Shown one piece after another: positions 1-5,229 of a DNA stretch of 6,646 nt. Source of the DNA: an uncultured Oscillospiraceae bacterium (GTDB lineage: Bacteria; Bacillota; Clostridia; Oscillospirales; Oscillospiraceae). The stretch lies in NCBI GenBank assembly GCA_934661135.1, contig CAKUJA010000105.1, positions 1-6,646 of the forward strand. The letters are read 5' to 3'. The position numbers and the translations under genes were made by a program. The notes beneath the pieces are model-generated. The model was not told the DNA's origin and ran no database searches. It worked only from the letters and a program-made list of their open reading frames with translations. The stretch's first letter is position 1, and each line of letters starts with the position of its first letter.

Positions 1-1
1 G

Positions 2-583
2 CACCATACGCATGATCTGCGGCGGTATCTGCTGCGGCTGGGTGTGTTCGCCCTGTTGAGCTGGTACCCGTTTTTATTCTTCAAATATGGGACGGAAATC
101 CAGTCGTGGCTGCGGCCAAATGTCATTTTTACAATTTTTATGGGGGTTCTTGCGGTGACGGTGCGGCGCAGCGAACGGCTGCACGTTGCGCTGAAGGTGC
201 TGCTGATTGCGGCAATCTTTGCGCTGTGCGTCCCGGCAGATTGGGGAACAACCGGGTTGCTGTTGATACTGGTGTTGGATCTGTTTTACGGCAACTTCAA
301 GCAGCAGGCTGCGGCATACTGCATTGTGGCGCTGTGCGCGTGCGGATTGCTCGATCTGCTGATGCGGCCGTTTTTCTCGCTGTTTTATGAAGGGGTATTT
401 ACCATCGACATGGAGCTGCTGCGGGACTACCTGCCGGAGTTCGGAATGTTCGTGCCGATTGCGGCGCTCGCCGGGTATCACGGTGTGCAGGGGCGGAGAA
501 CGCTGCTGACAAAATGGGGCTTTTACCTGTTCTATCCGGCGCATTTGCTGCTGCTTGGGTGGCTGCAAGTGATTTTGAAATAA
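2..583 (+). CDS. TraX-family membrane protein, C-terminal part (5' end outside window)
   Basis: The frame is open from base 2, so this is the last 193 residues of a longer protein; the GTG at 44 is internal, because homology-like sequence (RRYLLRLGVFALLSWYPF) continues upstream of it. The product is very hydrophobic, with about six membrane segments. It carries TraX hallmarks: a basic residue-rich helix leading into SWYPF...YGT, then NVIFTIFMGVLAV, a DWG followed by a hydrophobic helix, and the C-terminal block KWGFYLFYPAHLLLLGWL. TraX of the F plasmid N-acetylates pilin; chromosomal TraX-like proteins of Firmicutes are related to integral-membrane acyltransferases, but their substrates are mostly unknown. 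No conjugation genes are visible here, so a pilin role is not supported. It converges on the acyltransferase pair and ends 130 bp before a shared terminator palindrome. Family assignment is fairly secure; function is not. Confidence 0.85.
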   Translation, partial: HHTHDLRRYLLRLGVFALLSWYPFLFFKYGTEIQSWLRPNVIFTIFMGVLAVTVRRSERLHVALKVLLIAAIFALCVPADWGTTGLLLILVLDLFYGNFKQQAAAYCIVALCACGLLDLLMRPFFSLFYEGVFTIDMELLRDYLPEFGMFVPIAALAGYHGVQGRRTLLTKWGFYLFYPAHLLLLGWLQVILK

Positions 584-615
584 GGAAATACCGTGCAATT
601 GCGTCCGCGCGCTTC

Positions 616-659
616 GGCGGAGCTTTTCCGCCAATCCAAGATTTGAAAAGATTGGATTG
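616..659. other. Two adjacent hairpins downstream of the TraX-like gene
   Basis: The 130 bp between the TraX-like stop and the terminator contains a GGCGG/CCGCC hairpin (616-620 with 628-632) and an 8-bp perfect stem CAATCCAA/TTGGATTG (632-639 with 652-659), which share base 632. Further on, CTTGCCGAA occurs twice, at 671-679 and 684-692. No ORF with a ribosome binding site is seen. This could be 3' UTR structure or a degenerate repeat; no function is claimed. Confidence 0.35.
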
Positions 660-713
660 ATGAAAAATCTCTTGCCGAAGCTGCTTGCCGAATTGTGCGG
701 TGCGGCCGTAAAC

Positions 714-749
714 AACCCCACCCGCATGGCGCGCCATGCGGGTGGGGTT
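714..749. terminator. Bidirectional terminator, perfect 36-bp palindrome
   Basis: Bases 714-731 are the exact reverse complement of 732-749 (AACCCCACCCGCATGGCG and its complement), giving an 18-bp GC-rich stem, less a few loop bases. A T-rich stretch follows on the plus strand (TTTATTT) and a weaker one on the minus strand (GTTGTTT). It sits between the convergent TraX-like and DHHW genes and its last base is part of the DHHW stop codon (TAA on minus, 751-749). Rho-independent termination of both transcripts is the natural reading; the plus-strand direction has the better T-tract. Confidence 0.85.
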
Positions 750-1846
750 TATTTGATCGTTTCACTGTTGTTGAGCACCGGCGTGCTGTATAGGAACAGG
801 ACGTCCTGATCGGTGAACGTCAGCCAGGTGCCGAGCCGTTCCGGAGAGAGATAGCGGATGTCGACGAGGGTGATCTTGGCGTAGCCTTCAGCCAACAGAG
901 GCGCAAGGCTGCTGGCGAACGAGTCGCGGAAGATGATAAGCTCACGGTTGGTTGCGGCATTGGGATTTTCAATGGTCAGGAGGGACTTGGAGCCGGAGAG
1001 GAACAGCGCGTAGGCGTCGCTGCTCTGCGCCGCGGCAAGATCGTAGACCGGCAGCGTCGTATCGGTTTCATAGTCGTAGACCGTGCAGGCTTGGAGAGCG
1101 GCGTTCGTGAGATAGCGGAGCGTGTCGGGCGCGAGATTCAGCGCGGACTGGCCGCAGTAGACGCCGTAGAACGGCGTGTCGAGCATGACCGTCTCGTAGG
1201 TGTCGCGCAGCGGGATGCCCATCGTGTCCGCAAGGCGCTGCGCAGCCGGCAGAAGCATCTCCTGCCGCCAGTGGATGTCGGTGCGGTAATAGCTGTCCAG
1301 CGTGAGTGTATCGGTCAGATCAATGGGCGTGGCATAGGGCATCTCGTCGGTGAACGCACGCGCAAATGCGGCGTAGTCGATGGCGGGATAGCCATACTCC
1401 GCGGCTAAAAAGTAGTTTTTGTCCGGGATAGCGGAAAAGTAGATCGCTGTCTCGGCGCCTTGGAGATATTTCTCGTAGATCCGGTTGAAGCGCGAGAGCG
1501 CGTGCCGGATAGAATCCTCGCTTGCCGGGTAGTCGAGCTTGGCGGCATAGCCGCCGGCGACGTAGATGCCGTTGTTGTCCTTCTGGCGCAGAAGATCAAG
1601 CTGGACGTGCGCCTTGAGACTGCGGAATGCGTCACGCAGCGGGAACTGGTCGAGCGTGTAGGCTTCGAAGCTTTCCATAAATGAGCCGTCCCAGAGGGAG
1701 GAGGCGTTGAGCGCCGGTTTCTGCGCGAGGGCGCGGCGCTCGGATTCGGAGAGGGCAATGTCCGGCTTTAAAATGTTCCAAAGGGAGAAAACAAACAGAA
1801 ATCCCGCCGTCAGGCAGAGAACGAGCCAATTTTTTCGATGTTCCAT
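749..1846 (-). CDS. DHHW/AlgX-AlgJ-like SGNH protein, partner of an MBOAT O-acyltransferase
   Basis: This 365-residue protein has an N-terminal membrane anchor or uncleaved signal (about residues 7-24), then an extracytoplasmic domain. Near the N-terminus is the family motif YTLDQFPLRD (63-72). The SGNH/AlgX-type active-site elements are visible as TDIHW (189-193, giving D190 and H192) and RDSF (307-310, nucleophile candidate S309). In AlgX, AlgJ and DHHW proteins these residues form the Ser-His-Asp triad that transfers an acetyl group to an exported polymer; the first residue of RDSF is usually glycine (GDSF), so R307 is a variant. The start is set by AAGGAGG placed 7 nt before ATG. It lies 12 bp behind the MBOAT gene in the same operon, so it probably acts as the terminal O-acetyltransferase outside the cell. 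Substrate unknown; a cell-surface or secreted polysaccharide is inferred. Confidence 0.85.
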   Translation of the reverse strand: MEHRKNWLVLCLTAGFLFVFSLWNILKPDIALSESERRALAQKPALNASSLWDGSFMESFEAYTLDQFPLRDAFRSLKAHVQLDLLRQKDNNGIYVAGGYAAKLDYPASEDSIRHALSRFNRIYEKYLQGAETAIYFSAIPDKNYFLAAEYGYPAIDYAAFARAFTDEMPYATPIDLTDTLTLDSYYRTDIHWRQEMLLPAAQRLADTMGIPLRDTYETVMLDTPFYGVYCGQSALNLAPDTLRYLTNAALQACTVYDYETDTTLPVYDLAAAQSSDAYALFLSGSKSLLTIENPNAATNRELIIFRDSFASSLAPLLAEGYAKITLVDIRYLSPERLGTWLTFTDQDVLFLYSTPVLNNSETIK

Positions 1847-1853
1847 GGTCGAA

Positions 1854-1860
1854 CCTCCTT
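1854..1860 (-). promoter_or_regulatory. Strong Shine-Dalgarno overlapping the upstream stop codon
   Basis: Minus-strand AAGGAGG precedes the DHHW start by 7 nt, and its first two bases belong to the TAA stop of the MBOAT gene (1861-1859). Terminating ribosomes are therefore positioned on the next initiation site, which suggests translational coupling of the two partner proteins. Confidence 0.8.
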
Positions 1861-3259
1861 AAAAGCGGAAATAAAGGAACGGATTGAACGAACCGTCCAC
1901 AAGGAAGGCCGTGCAGACGGCGAGCAGCGCGGTCAGGCCGAGCGGCTCCAGCACGGTGAGCGTGGCTTGCCCGGCACGGGTGCGCGCCAGCGCGTCAAAT
2001 GCCCGTTTTGGCAGGGGCGTTGCGCCGAGGATTGCCGCGAGCAGAAGCACGGCGTAGCTACGCAGCTCGTAGACAGCTTCCGCACTGACGGCGGGCAGAC
2101 GACCGCCTCCGAACAGGGCACAGATGGTTTCCCATGCGCCGGAGACGCTGGCGGCATCGAACAGAACGAAGCCGAACAGGACAGCAAACAGCGTATAGAG
2201 ATGGCCAAGCGGACGGTGCTGTTCCAAAATGGGCAGCAGCCACAGCTTTTCCAGCGTGAGCAGCACGGCAAAGAGCAACCCCCAGAGGACAAAGTTCCAC
2301 GCTGCGCCGTGCCAGAGTCCGGTCGCCAGCCAGACGATCAGAATGTTGAAAAGCTGACGGGCGACGCCTTTGCGGTTGCCGCCGAGCGGGATATAGAGAT
2401 AGTCGCGGAACCAGGTGCCGAGGGAGATGTGCCAGCGGCGCCAGAACTCGGTGATGCTGGCGGAAATATAGGGATAGTTGAAGTTTTCGGGGAAGTGAAA
2501 GCCGAAGATGCGGCCAAGGCCGATGGCCATATCACTGTACCCGGAGAAGTCGTAGTAGATTTGCAGCAGAAATGAGACGGCATAGAGCCAGGTATAGAGC
2601 ACGGAGCTGTCGCTCGTCGCGCGGAACGCGGCGACGAGCGCGCCAAGCTGGTTGGCCAGCAGGATTTTTTTCGCAAGGCCGAGCACGAAGCGGCGTGCGC
2701 CATAGGCGGCGGCAGAGACGCTGTGCGTTCGGGTGCGGAGCTGCTGCGCAACATCGGAATAGCGGACAATCGGCCCGGCGATAAGCTGCGGGAACATGGC
2801 GACGTAGGCTGCCAGATCGACGAAGCTGCGCTGCGCGGCGACCTCGCCGCGGTAGACGTCGATTAAATAGCTGACGATCTGGAAGGTATAGAAGCTGATA
2901 CCGACCGGGAGGGCGATTTTCAGCAGCGGCAGGGAAAGTCCGGTTAGCGCGTTGAGATTGGCGATCGCAAAGTCGGCGTACTTGAAAACAGCGAGCGCCG
3001 CAAAGCTCAGGCAGACCGAAACCGTCAAAAATATGCGCGAAGAAGGACGGCCGCGGTGTTTTTCAATCATCAGGCCGAACAGGTAACCCTGCACAATGGC
3101 CGCCAGCATGACGAGCAGGTATTTCGGCTCGCCCCAGCCGTAGAAAAACAGGCTGGAGAGCAGCAGCACGGCGTTTTTCAACGGCCGCGGTGCGAGAAAG
3201 TAGAGCAGCAGCACGCAGGGCAGGAACCAATATAAAAATGGAATACTGGAAAACAGCAT
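1859..3259 (-). CDS. MBOAT-family membrane O-acyltransferase (AlgI/DltB/PatB-type)
   Basis: This 466-residue protein is polytopic, with roughly ten or more membrane segments, and matches AlgI-like proteins over its whole length. Landmarks in order are FFYGWGEPKY (38-47), LPVGISFYTFQ (117-127), FPQLIAGPIVRY (156-167), YYDFSGYSDMAIG (235-247), the signature FWRRWHISLGTWFRDYLYIP (272-291) with H277, and TGLWHGAAWNF (313-323) with the expected catalytic H317. The C-terminus NPFLYFRF is also typical. Such proteins take an acyl group, normally acetyl, from a cytoplasmic donor and pass it across the membrane to an extracytoplasmic acceptor or partner. The adjacent DHHW gene supplies that partner. 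Start: ATG at 3259 with CGGAG 6 nt upstream. All key motifs are present and there is no sign of decay. The final substrate is not evident; alginate is unlikely since no alginate genes are seen, and no dlt genes are nearby. Confidence 0.93.
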   Translation of the reverse strand: MLFSSIPFLYWFLPCVLLLYFLAPRPLKNAVLLLSSLFFYGWGEPKYLLVMLAAIVQGYLFGLMIEKHRGRPSSRIFLTVSVCLSFAALAVFKYADFAIANLNALTGLSLPLLKIALPVGISFYTFQIVSYLIDVYRGEVAAQRSFVDLAAYVAMFPQLIAGPIVRYSDVAQQLRTRTHSVSAAAYGARRFVLGLAKKILLANQLGALVAAFRATSDSSVLYTWLYAVSFLLQIYYDFSGYSDMAIGLGRIFGFHFPENFNYPYISASITEFWRRWHISLGTWFRDYLYIPLGGNRKGVARQLFNILIVWLATGLWHGAAWNFVLWGLLFAVLLTLEKLWLLPILEQHRPLGHLYTLFAVLFGFVLFDAASVSGAWETICALFGGGRLPAVSAEAVYELRSYAVLLLAAILGATPLPKRAFDALARTRAGQATLTVLEPLGLTALLAVCTAFLVDGSFNPFLYFRF

Positions 3260-3276
3260 AGGCGACTCCGTTTCAA

Positions 3277-3312
3277 AAACATCGGCGCACAGAGCTTCGT
3301 GCGCCGATGTTT
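3277..3312 (-). terminator. Terminator-like hairpin between lipoprotein and MBOAT genes
   Basis: A perfect 14-bp stem (AAACATCGGCGCAC, 3277-3290, with 3299-3312) encloses an 8-nt loop and, read on the minus strand, ends in a run of five T. It begins 8 bp after the lipoprotein stop and finishes 11 bp before the MBOAT Shine-Dalgarno CGGAG (3266-3270). It should terminate or strongly attenuate transcription coming from the lipoprotein gene. There is little room between it and the MBOAT start for a separate promoter, so partial read-through may set the expression of the acyltransferase pair. Confidence 0.8.
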
Positions 3313-3319
3313 AGGGTTA

Positions 3320-3895
3320 TTACGCGATGGGTTCGTCGGTGAGAATTGTGGTATCGGCGTAAGCGGCGGTCAGCTTGTCACGGAACGTGTTGACCAGATC
3401 CTCTGCGCCAAAGACCTCAATCACATAGCTGCCGACCGATGCGATGACCAGCTTGTCCGGGAAGCCGCACATCCACTGCTTCGCCATGACATAGTCTTTG
3501 ATAGATGCGGCCACGGTATCCAGCTTACTGGTGTCTGTCAGGCGGTAGGCGCCGCAGGTGAAGGTGTTGCCGTTGAGCATATGGATCAGGGACGCGGCAT
3601 CGTCGAACTCGGAGACGACGTCCGCCGGGACGCTGAGCAGGTATTCCACGTTCGACGCGTCGGCCAGGCCGACCTTGCCGGGGGCGTCGTCGGTCATGTT
3701 GGCTTCGTCGTAGTCGCCGCCCGCTGCGGGGAATTTTTCATCTTCGGTGTAGCTGCTCCAAACCGTGTTCAGCAGAGTCAGCGCATCGGGGATGGTATTG
3801 TCGGTGCCAGCCGCGTTGTCGTCCGTCTTTGCTGCGCAGGCAGCAAGGGAAAAGACCGTCAGAGCGGCGAGTATGATTGCAAGTAGTTTTTTCAT
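3320..3895 (-). CDS. Small secreted lipoprotein of unknown function (possibly DUF4358-like)
   Basis: The 191-residue product starts MKKLLAIILAALTVFSLAAC, a lipoprotein signal peptide with lipobox LAAC; cleavage before C20 would leave a lipid-anchored protein on the outer face of the membrane. The mature part is an acidic, threonine-rich linker (21-40) followed by a compact alpha/beta domain with SVPADVVSEFDDA (88-100), AYRLTD (116-121), KQWMCGFPDKLVIASVGSYVIEVFG (139-163) and a final helix. The pattern resembles DUF4358 lipoproteins of Clostridia, but I am not certain of that family. A longer reading frame extends upstream to 4012, but the ATG at 3895 is preferred: it has GGAGG 10 nt upstream and begins the signal peptide, whereas the extension runs into a repeat element. 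It may be co-transcribed with the acyltransferase pair, separated by a terminator-like hairpin. C114 and C143 could form a disulfide. Confidence 0.85.
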   Translation of the reverse strand: MKKLLAIILAALTVFSLAACAAKTDDNAAGTDNTIPDALTLLNTVWSSYTEDEKFPAAGGDYDEANMTDDAPGKVGLADASNVEYLLSVPADVVSEFDDAASLIHMLNGNTFTCGAYRLTDTSKLDTVAASIKDYVMAKQWMCGFPDKLVIASVGSYVIEVFGAEDLVNTFRDKLTAAYADTTILTDEPIA

Positions 3896-3953
3896 GTGTT
3901 TGAATCCTCCGTTTGATATTTGCGGCGCGGAAATAGAGATCACGCAGCGTTCT

Positions 3954-4117
3954 TTAGGGTGTATCTGAAAACCGGCGAAGTGACCGGCGGCGAGGAATTT
4001 TGCGCTGAGCAAGACAGTTTTTCGCAGGAGTACTGACGTATTTCAAGAAAAATGCCGCGGCGCAGTGCGAAAAGACCCGCTGCCCGGGTTCGCTGGGAGT
4101 TTTCAGATACACCCTAA
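3954..4117. mobile_element. MITE-like non-coding element with 19-bp terminal inverted repeats
   Basis: TTAGGGTGTATCTGAAAAC at 3954-3972 is the exact reverse complement of 4099-4117. The element between is 164 bp, has no convincing gene, and carries internal subterminal motifs such as ACCGGCG twice (3971-3977 and 3983-3989). If the element proper starts at GGGTGTATC (3957) and ends at 4114, it is flanked by TA on both sides (3955-3956 and 4115-4116), consistent with a 2-bp TA target duplication as made by IS630/Tc1-type transposases. The TIR itself also resembles IS5-family ends (..TGTnTGAAAA), whose duplications are normally 3-4 bp and do not fit here. It lies about 60 bp upstream of the lipoprotein start, inside its likely leader or promoter region. 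It lacks a transposase and would need one in trans. Confidence 0.75.
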
Positions 4118-4274
4118 GATAGACGCCGTTTCTCGCAATTGGTTGCAGAAAGGCAAGAGTCATTGTAATGGAAAAATGTAAACAAATCGTGAACAAACAG
4201 AGCGGTATTATTTGCCAAGGATGAGTACGCGGTGCGGACATGGATGTGCCCGGAAAAAAGAAGAAACTTGGCAC

Positions 4275-4303
4275 TTGATTTTTTGCAGAACGTCTGCTAT
4301 ACT
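4275..4303 (+). promoter_or_regulatory. Sigma-A-type promoter for tRNA-Val
   Basis: TTGATT (4275-4280) and TATACT (4298-4303) are separated by exactly 17 bp, a good match to TTGACA-17-TATAAT. Transcription would begin near 4310, about ten bases before the tRNA. The 157 bp between the MITE-like element and this promoter contains no gene; on the minus strand a TACAAT box (4167-4162) might be an older -10 for the lipoprotein, but no acceptable -35 is placed with it. Confidence 0.75.
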
Positions 4304-4319
4304 ATTCCTACAAGTTCAC

Positions 4320-4396
4320 GGAGGATTAGCTCAGCTGGTTAGAGCGCCTGCTTCACACGCAGGAGGTCGACGGTTCGAGTCCGCCATCGTCCACCA
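4320..4396 (+). tRNA. tRNA-Val (anticodon CAC), CCA encoded, two mismatched stem pairs
   Basis: A 77-nt cloverleaf can be drawn: acceptor GGAGGAT/ATCGTCC, D-stem GCTC/GAGC with GG in the loop, anticodon stem CCTGC/GCAGG around TTCACAC, variable AGGTC, T-stem GACGG/CCGCC around TTCGAGT, then A and encoded CCA (4394-4396). The anticodon CAC reads GTG valine codons. Two pairs are broken: G4 faces G69 in the acceptor stem and A50 faces C64 in the T-stem. Single changes (C4, T64) would restore a perfect tRNA. Promoter and terminator are both present, so it is set up as a monocistronic unit. It could be functional with weak stems, a drifting extra copy, or carry sequencing errors. Confidence 0.9.
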
Positions 4397-4426
4397 TCTA
4401 GTAGAACCAAAAAAGATATCTACGCG

Positions 4427-4463
4427 AAAAACCCAGAAGTTTCAACGGCTTCCGGGTTTTTTT
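4427..4463 (+). terminator. Rho-independent terminator of the tRNA-Val unit
   Basis: AAAAACCC-A-GAAG (4427-4439) pairs with CTTC-C-GGGTTTTT (4449-4461) with one internal A/C mismatch and a 9-nt loop; the descending arm runs into seven T (4457-4463). It begins 31 bp after the tRNA CCA, as expected for a monocistronic tRNA transcript. Confidence 0.8.
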
Positions 4464-4466
4464 GCG

Positions 4467-4785
4467 CCCATTTTTTGAAGTTGGAAAAAAAGATATCAAA
4501 AAGGGTTTTGGCAAAATCAGTGGACTTGAACCTTTACCCACGCGATTTTGGGCCGCTTTTCCGAGAATTTTTCGGGAAAGCAGCTCTTTTTTGTCCTCGG
4601 CAAAGTGTAGAACTTTGACTGGCGTTTTTTGTTGGTTATGCCGAATACGCACTCCAAGCACAGATGCCGGCGCGTTAGCCGACTGTGCGACGTTTCAGAC
4701 GTTAAAACCGCAGGCAAGCCTCCACCCGCTCCAGGACGAAATCACAGCGTATTGGCGATGCTGGGACGCGAGAAAGCAAAGCACC
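4467..4785. other. Gene-free stretch with serial hairpins between tRNA terminator and IS66
   Basis: No ORF with a plausible ribosome binding site or recognisable product is present in these 319 bp. Three hairpins lie in series: CAAAATC-A-GTGG (4512-4523) with CCAC-GC-GATTTTG (4538-4550); GCTTTTCCG (4555-4563) with CGGGAAAGC (4573-4581, one G-T pair), followed by six T at 4587-4592; and CAAAGT/ACTTTG (4601-4606 with 4612-4617). The second has the shape of a weak terminator on the plus strand. A 54-codon frame at 4638-4802 has no Shine-Dalgarno and runs into the IS end, so it is not called. It could be an untranslated RNA, an old mobile-element edge, or plain spacer. Confidence 0.4.
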
Positions 4786-4828
4786 GTAAGCGTCAAACCT
4801 AACCGCGCATGGACAGGCATGAGACAAT

Positions 4829-4860
4829 AGTAACGGGACGTTGCGAAACGTTCCGTTACT
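4829..4860 (+). promoter_or_regulatory. Leader hairpin upstream of tnpA
   Basis: AGTAACGGGACGTT (4829-4842) pairs with AACGTTCCGTTACT (4847-4860) around a GCGA tetraloop, a 14-bp stem with a single G-T pair. It ends 9 nt before the tnpA Shine-Dalgarno GGAGG. IS elements often carry leader hairpins that blunt translation from external transcripts, but here the ribosome binding site itself is outside the stem. As DNA it is also an imperfect palindrome, so a protein-binding site is equally possible. Confidence 0.6.
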
Positions 4861-4881
4861 GTCATATTTGGAGGTAAGGGG

Positions 4882-5229
4882 ATGACAAGCGCAGAGTTGA
4901 AACACCGTGCGAAGCTGCAGGAGTGGGCGGCACGAATACAGGACTGCCGCAGCAGCGGCCTGTCCGTGCGGGCGTGGTGCAGACAAGAAGAAATCAATGC
5001 AGCAACCTATTACCGTTGGGAACGGGAATTGCTGGCTTTGGCTGAAACAGAGCCGTGCTCGAGTGTGTTGGCTGTCAGGTTTGCAGAGCTTCCGGCACCG
5101 AAACAGGTATCATGCAACGTGGCAGAACGTTGCGCAACGTTGCATATTGGAAACGCCAGTCTGGATATTTATCCCGGGTGCGATACGGAACAGCTAAAGA
5201 TGCTGGTGGAGCTTCTGCGCCTATGCTGA
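4882..5229 (+). CDS. tnpA: IS66 family accessory protein TnpA (HTH)
   Basis: This 115-residue protein begins with a basic helix (SAELKHRAKLQEWAARIQDC) followed by a helix-turn-helix pattern, SSGLSVRAWCRQEEINAATYYRWER (about residues 24-48), which is the standard IS66 OrfA DNA-binding domain, then a short variable linker and a C-terminal LHIGNASLDIYPGCDTEQLKMLVELLRL, the usual IS66 TnpA tail. Its length is normal for the family. The start ATG has GGAGG 7 nt upstream. Its last codons overlap the tnpB start by 7 nt, implying translational coupling. The gene is intact even though tnpB and tnpC are broken, so it could still bind DNA and possibly affect related IS66 copies. Confidence 0.92.
   Translation: MTSAELKHRAKLQEWAARIQDCRSSGLSVRAWCRQEEINAATYYRWERELLALAETEPCSSVLAVRFAELPAPKQVSCNVAERCATLHIGNASLDIYPGCDTEQLKMLVELLRLC
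5112..5145. repeat. Nested palindromes inside tnpA resembling the leader hairpin
   Basis: AACGTTGCGCAACGTT (5126-5141) is a perfect 16-bp palindrome, and ATGCAACGT (5112-5120) is the exact inverse of ACGTTGCAT (5137-5145). The core ACGTTGCG is also found at the tip of the tnpA leader hairpin (4838-4845). In the protein these bases encode the variable linker of TnpA (SCNVAERCATLHI), so the repetition is not explained by a conserved domain. Confidence 0.6.

Noticed and set aside
1838..2575. Plus-strand 245-aa frame opposite the MBOAT gene
   Set aside because: It is low-complexity, Q/E/G-rich and antisense to a strongly conserved membrane protein, so it is a shadow of that gene.
3896..4012. N-terminal extension of the lipoprotein to an upstream ATG at 4012
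   Set aside because: It would start inside the MITE-like element and place 39 residues before a textbook lipoprotein signal peptide; the ATG at 3895 has a GGAGG site.
4212..4478. Plus-strand 88-aa frame containing GGLAQLVRAPASHAGGRRFES
   Set aside because: This is the familiar false translation of a tRNA gene; it runs straight through tRNA-Val and has no ribosome binding site.
4409..4497. AAAAAAGATATC repeated at 4409-4420 and 4486-4497, 77 bp apart, considered as att direct repeats
   Set aside because: The repeat is short and A-rich, encloses only the tRNA terminator, and no integrase or tRNA 3'-end duplication is present.
4520..4540. GGACTTGAACC, which resembles the reverse complement of a tRNA T-arm
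   Set aside because: The surrounding bases do not form T-stem, acceptor or anticodon stems on either strand; the pairing that does exist is a simple hairpin.
4638..4802. 54-codon basic ORF upstream of the IS66 genes
   Set aside because: No Shine-Dalgarno, no recognisable family, and it crosses the inferred IS66 left end at 4786.
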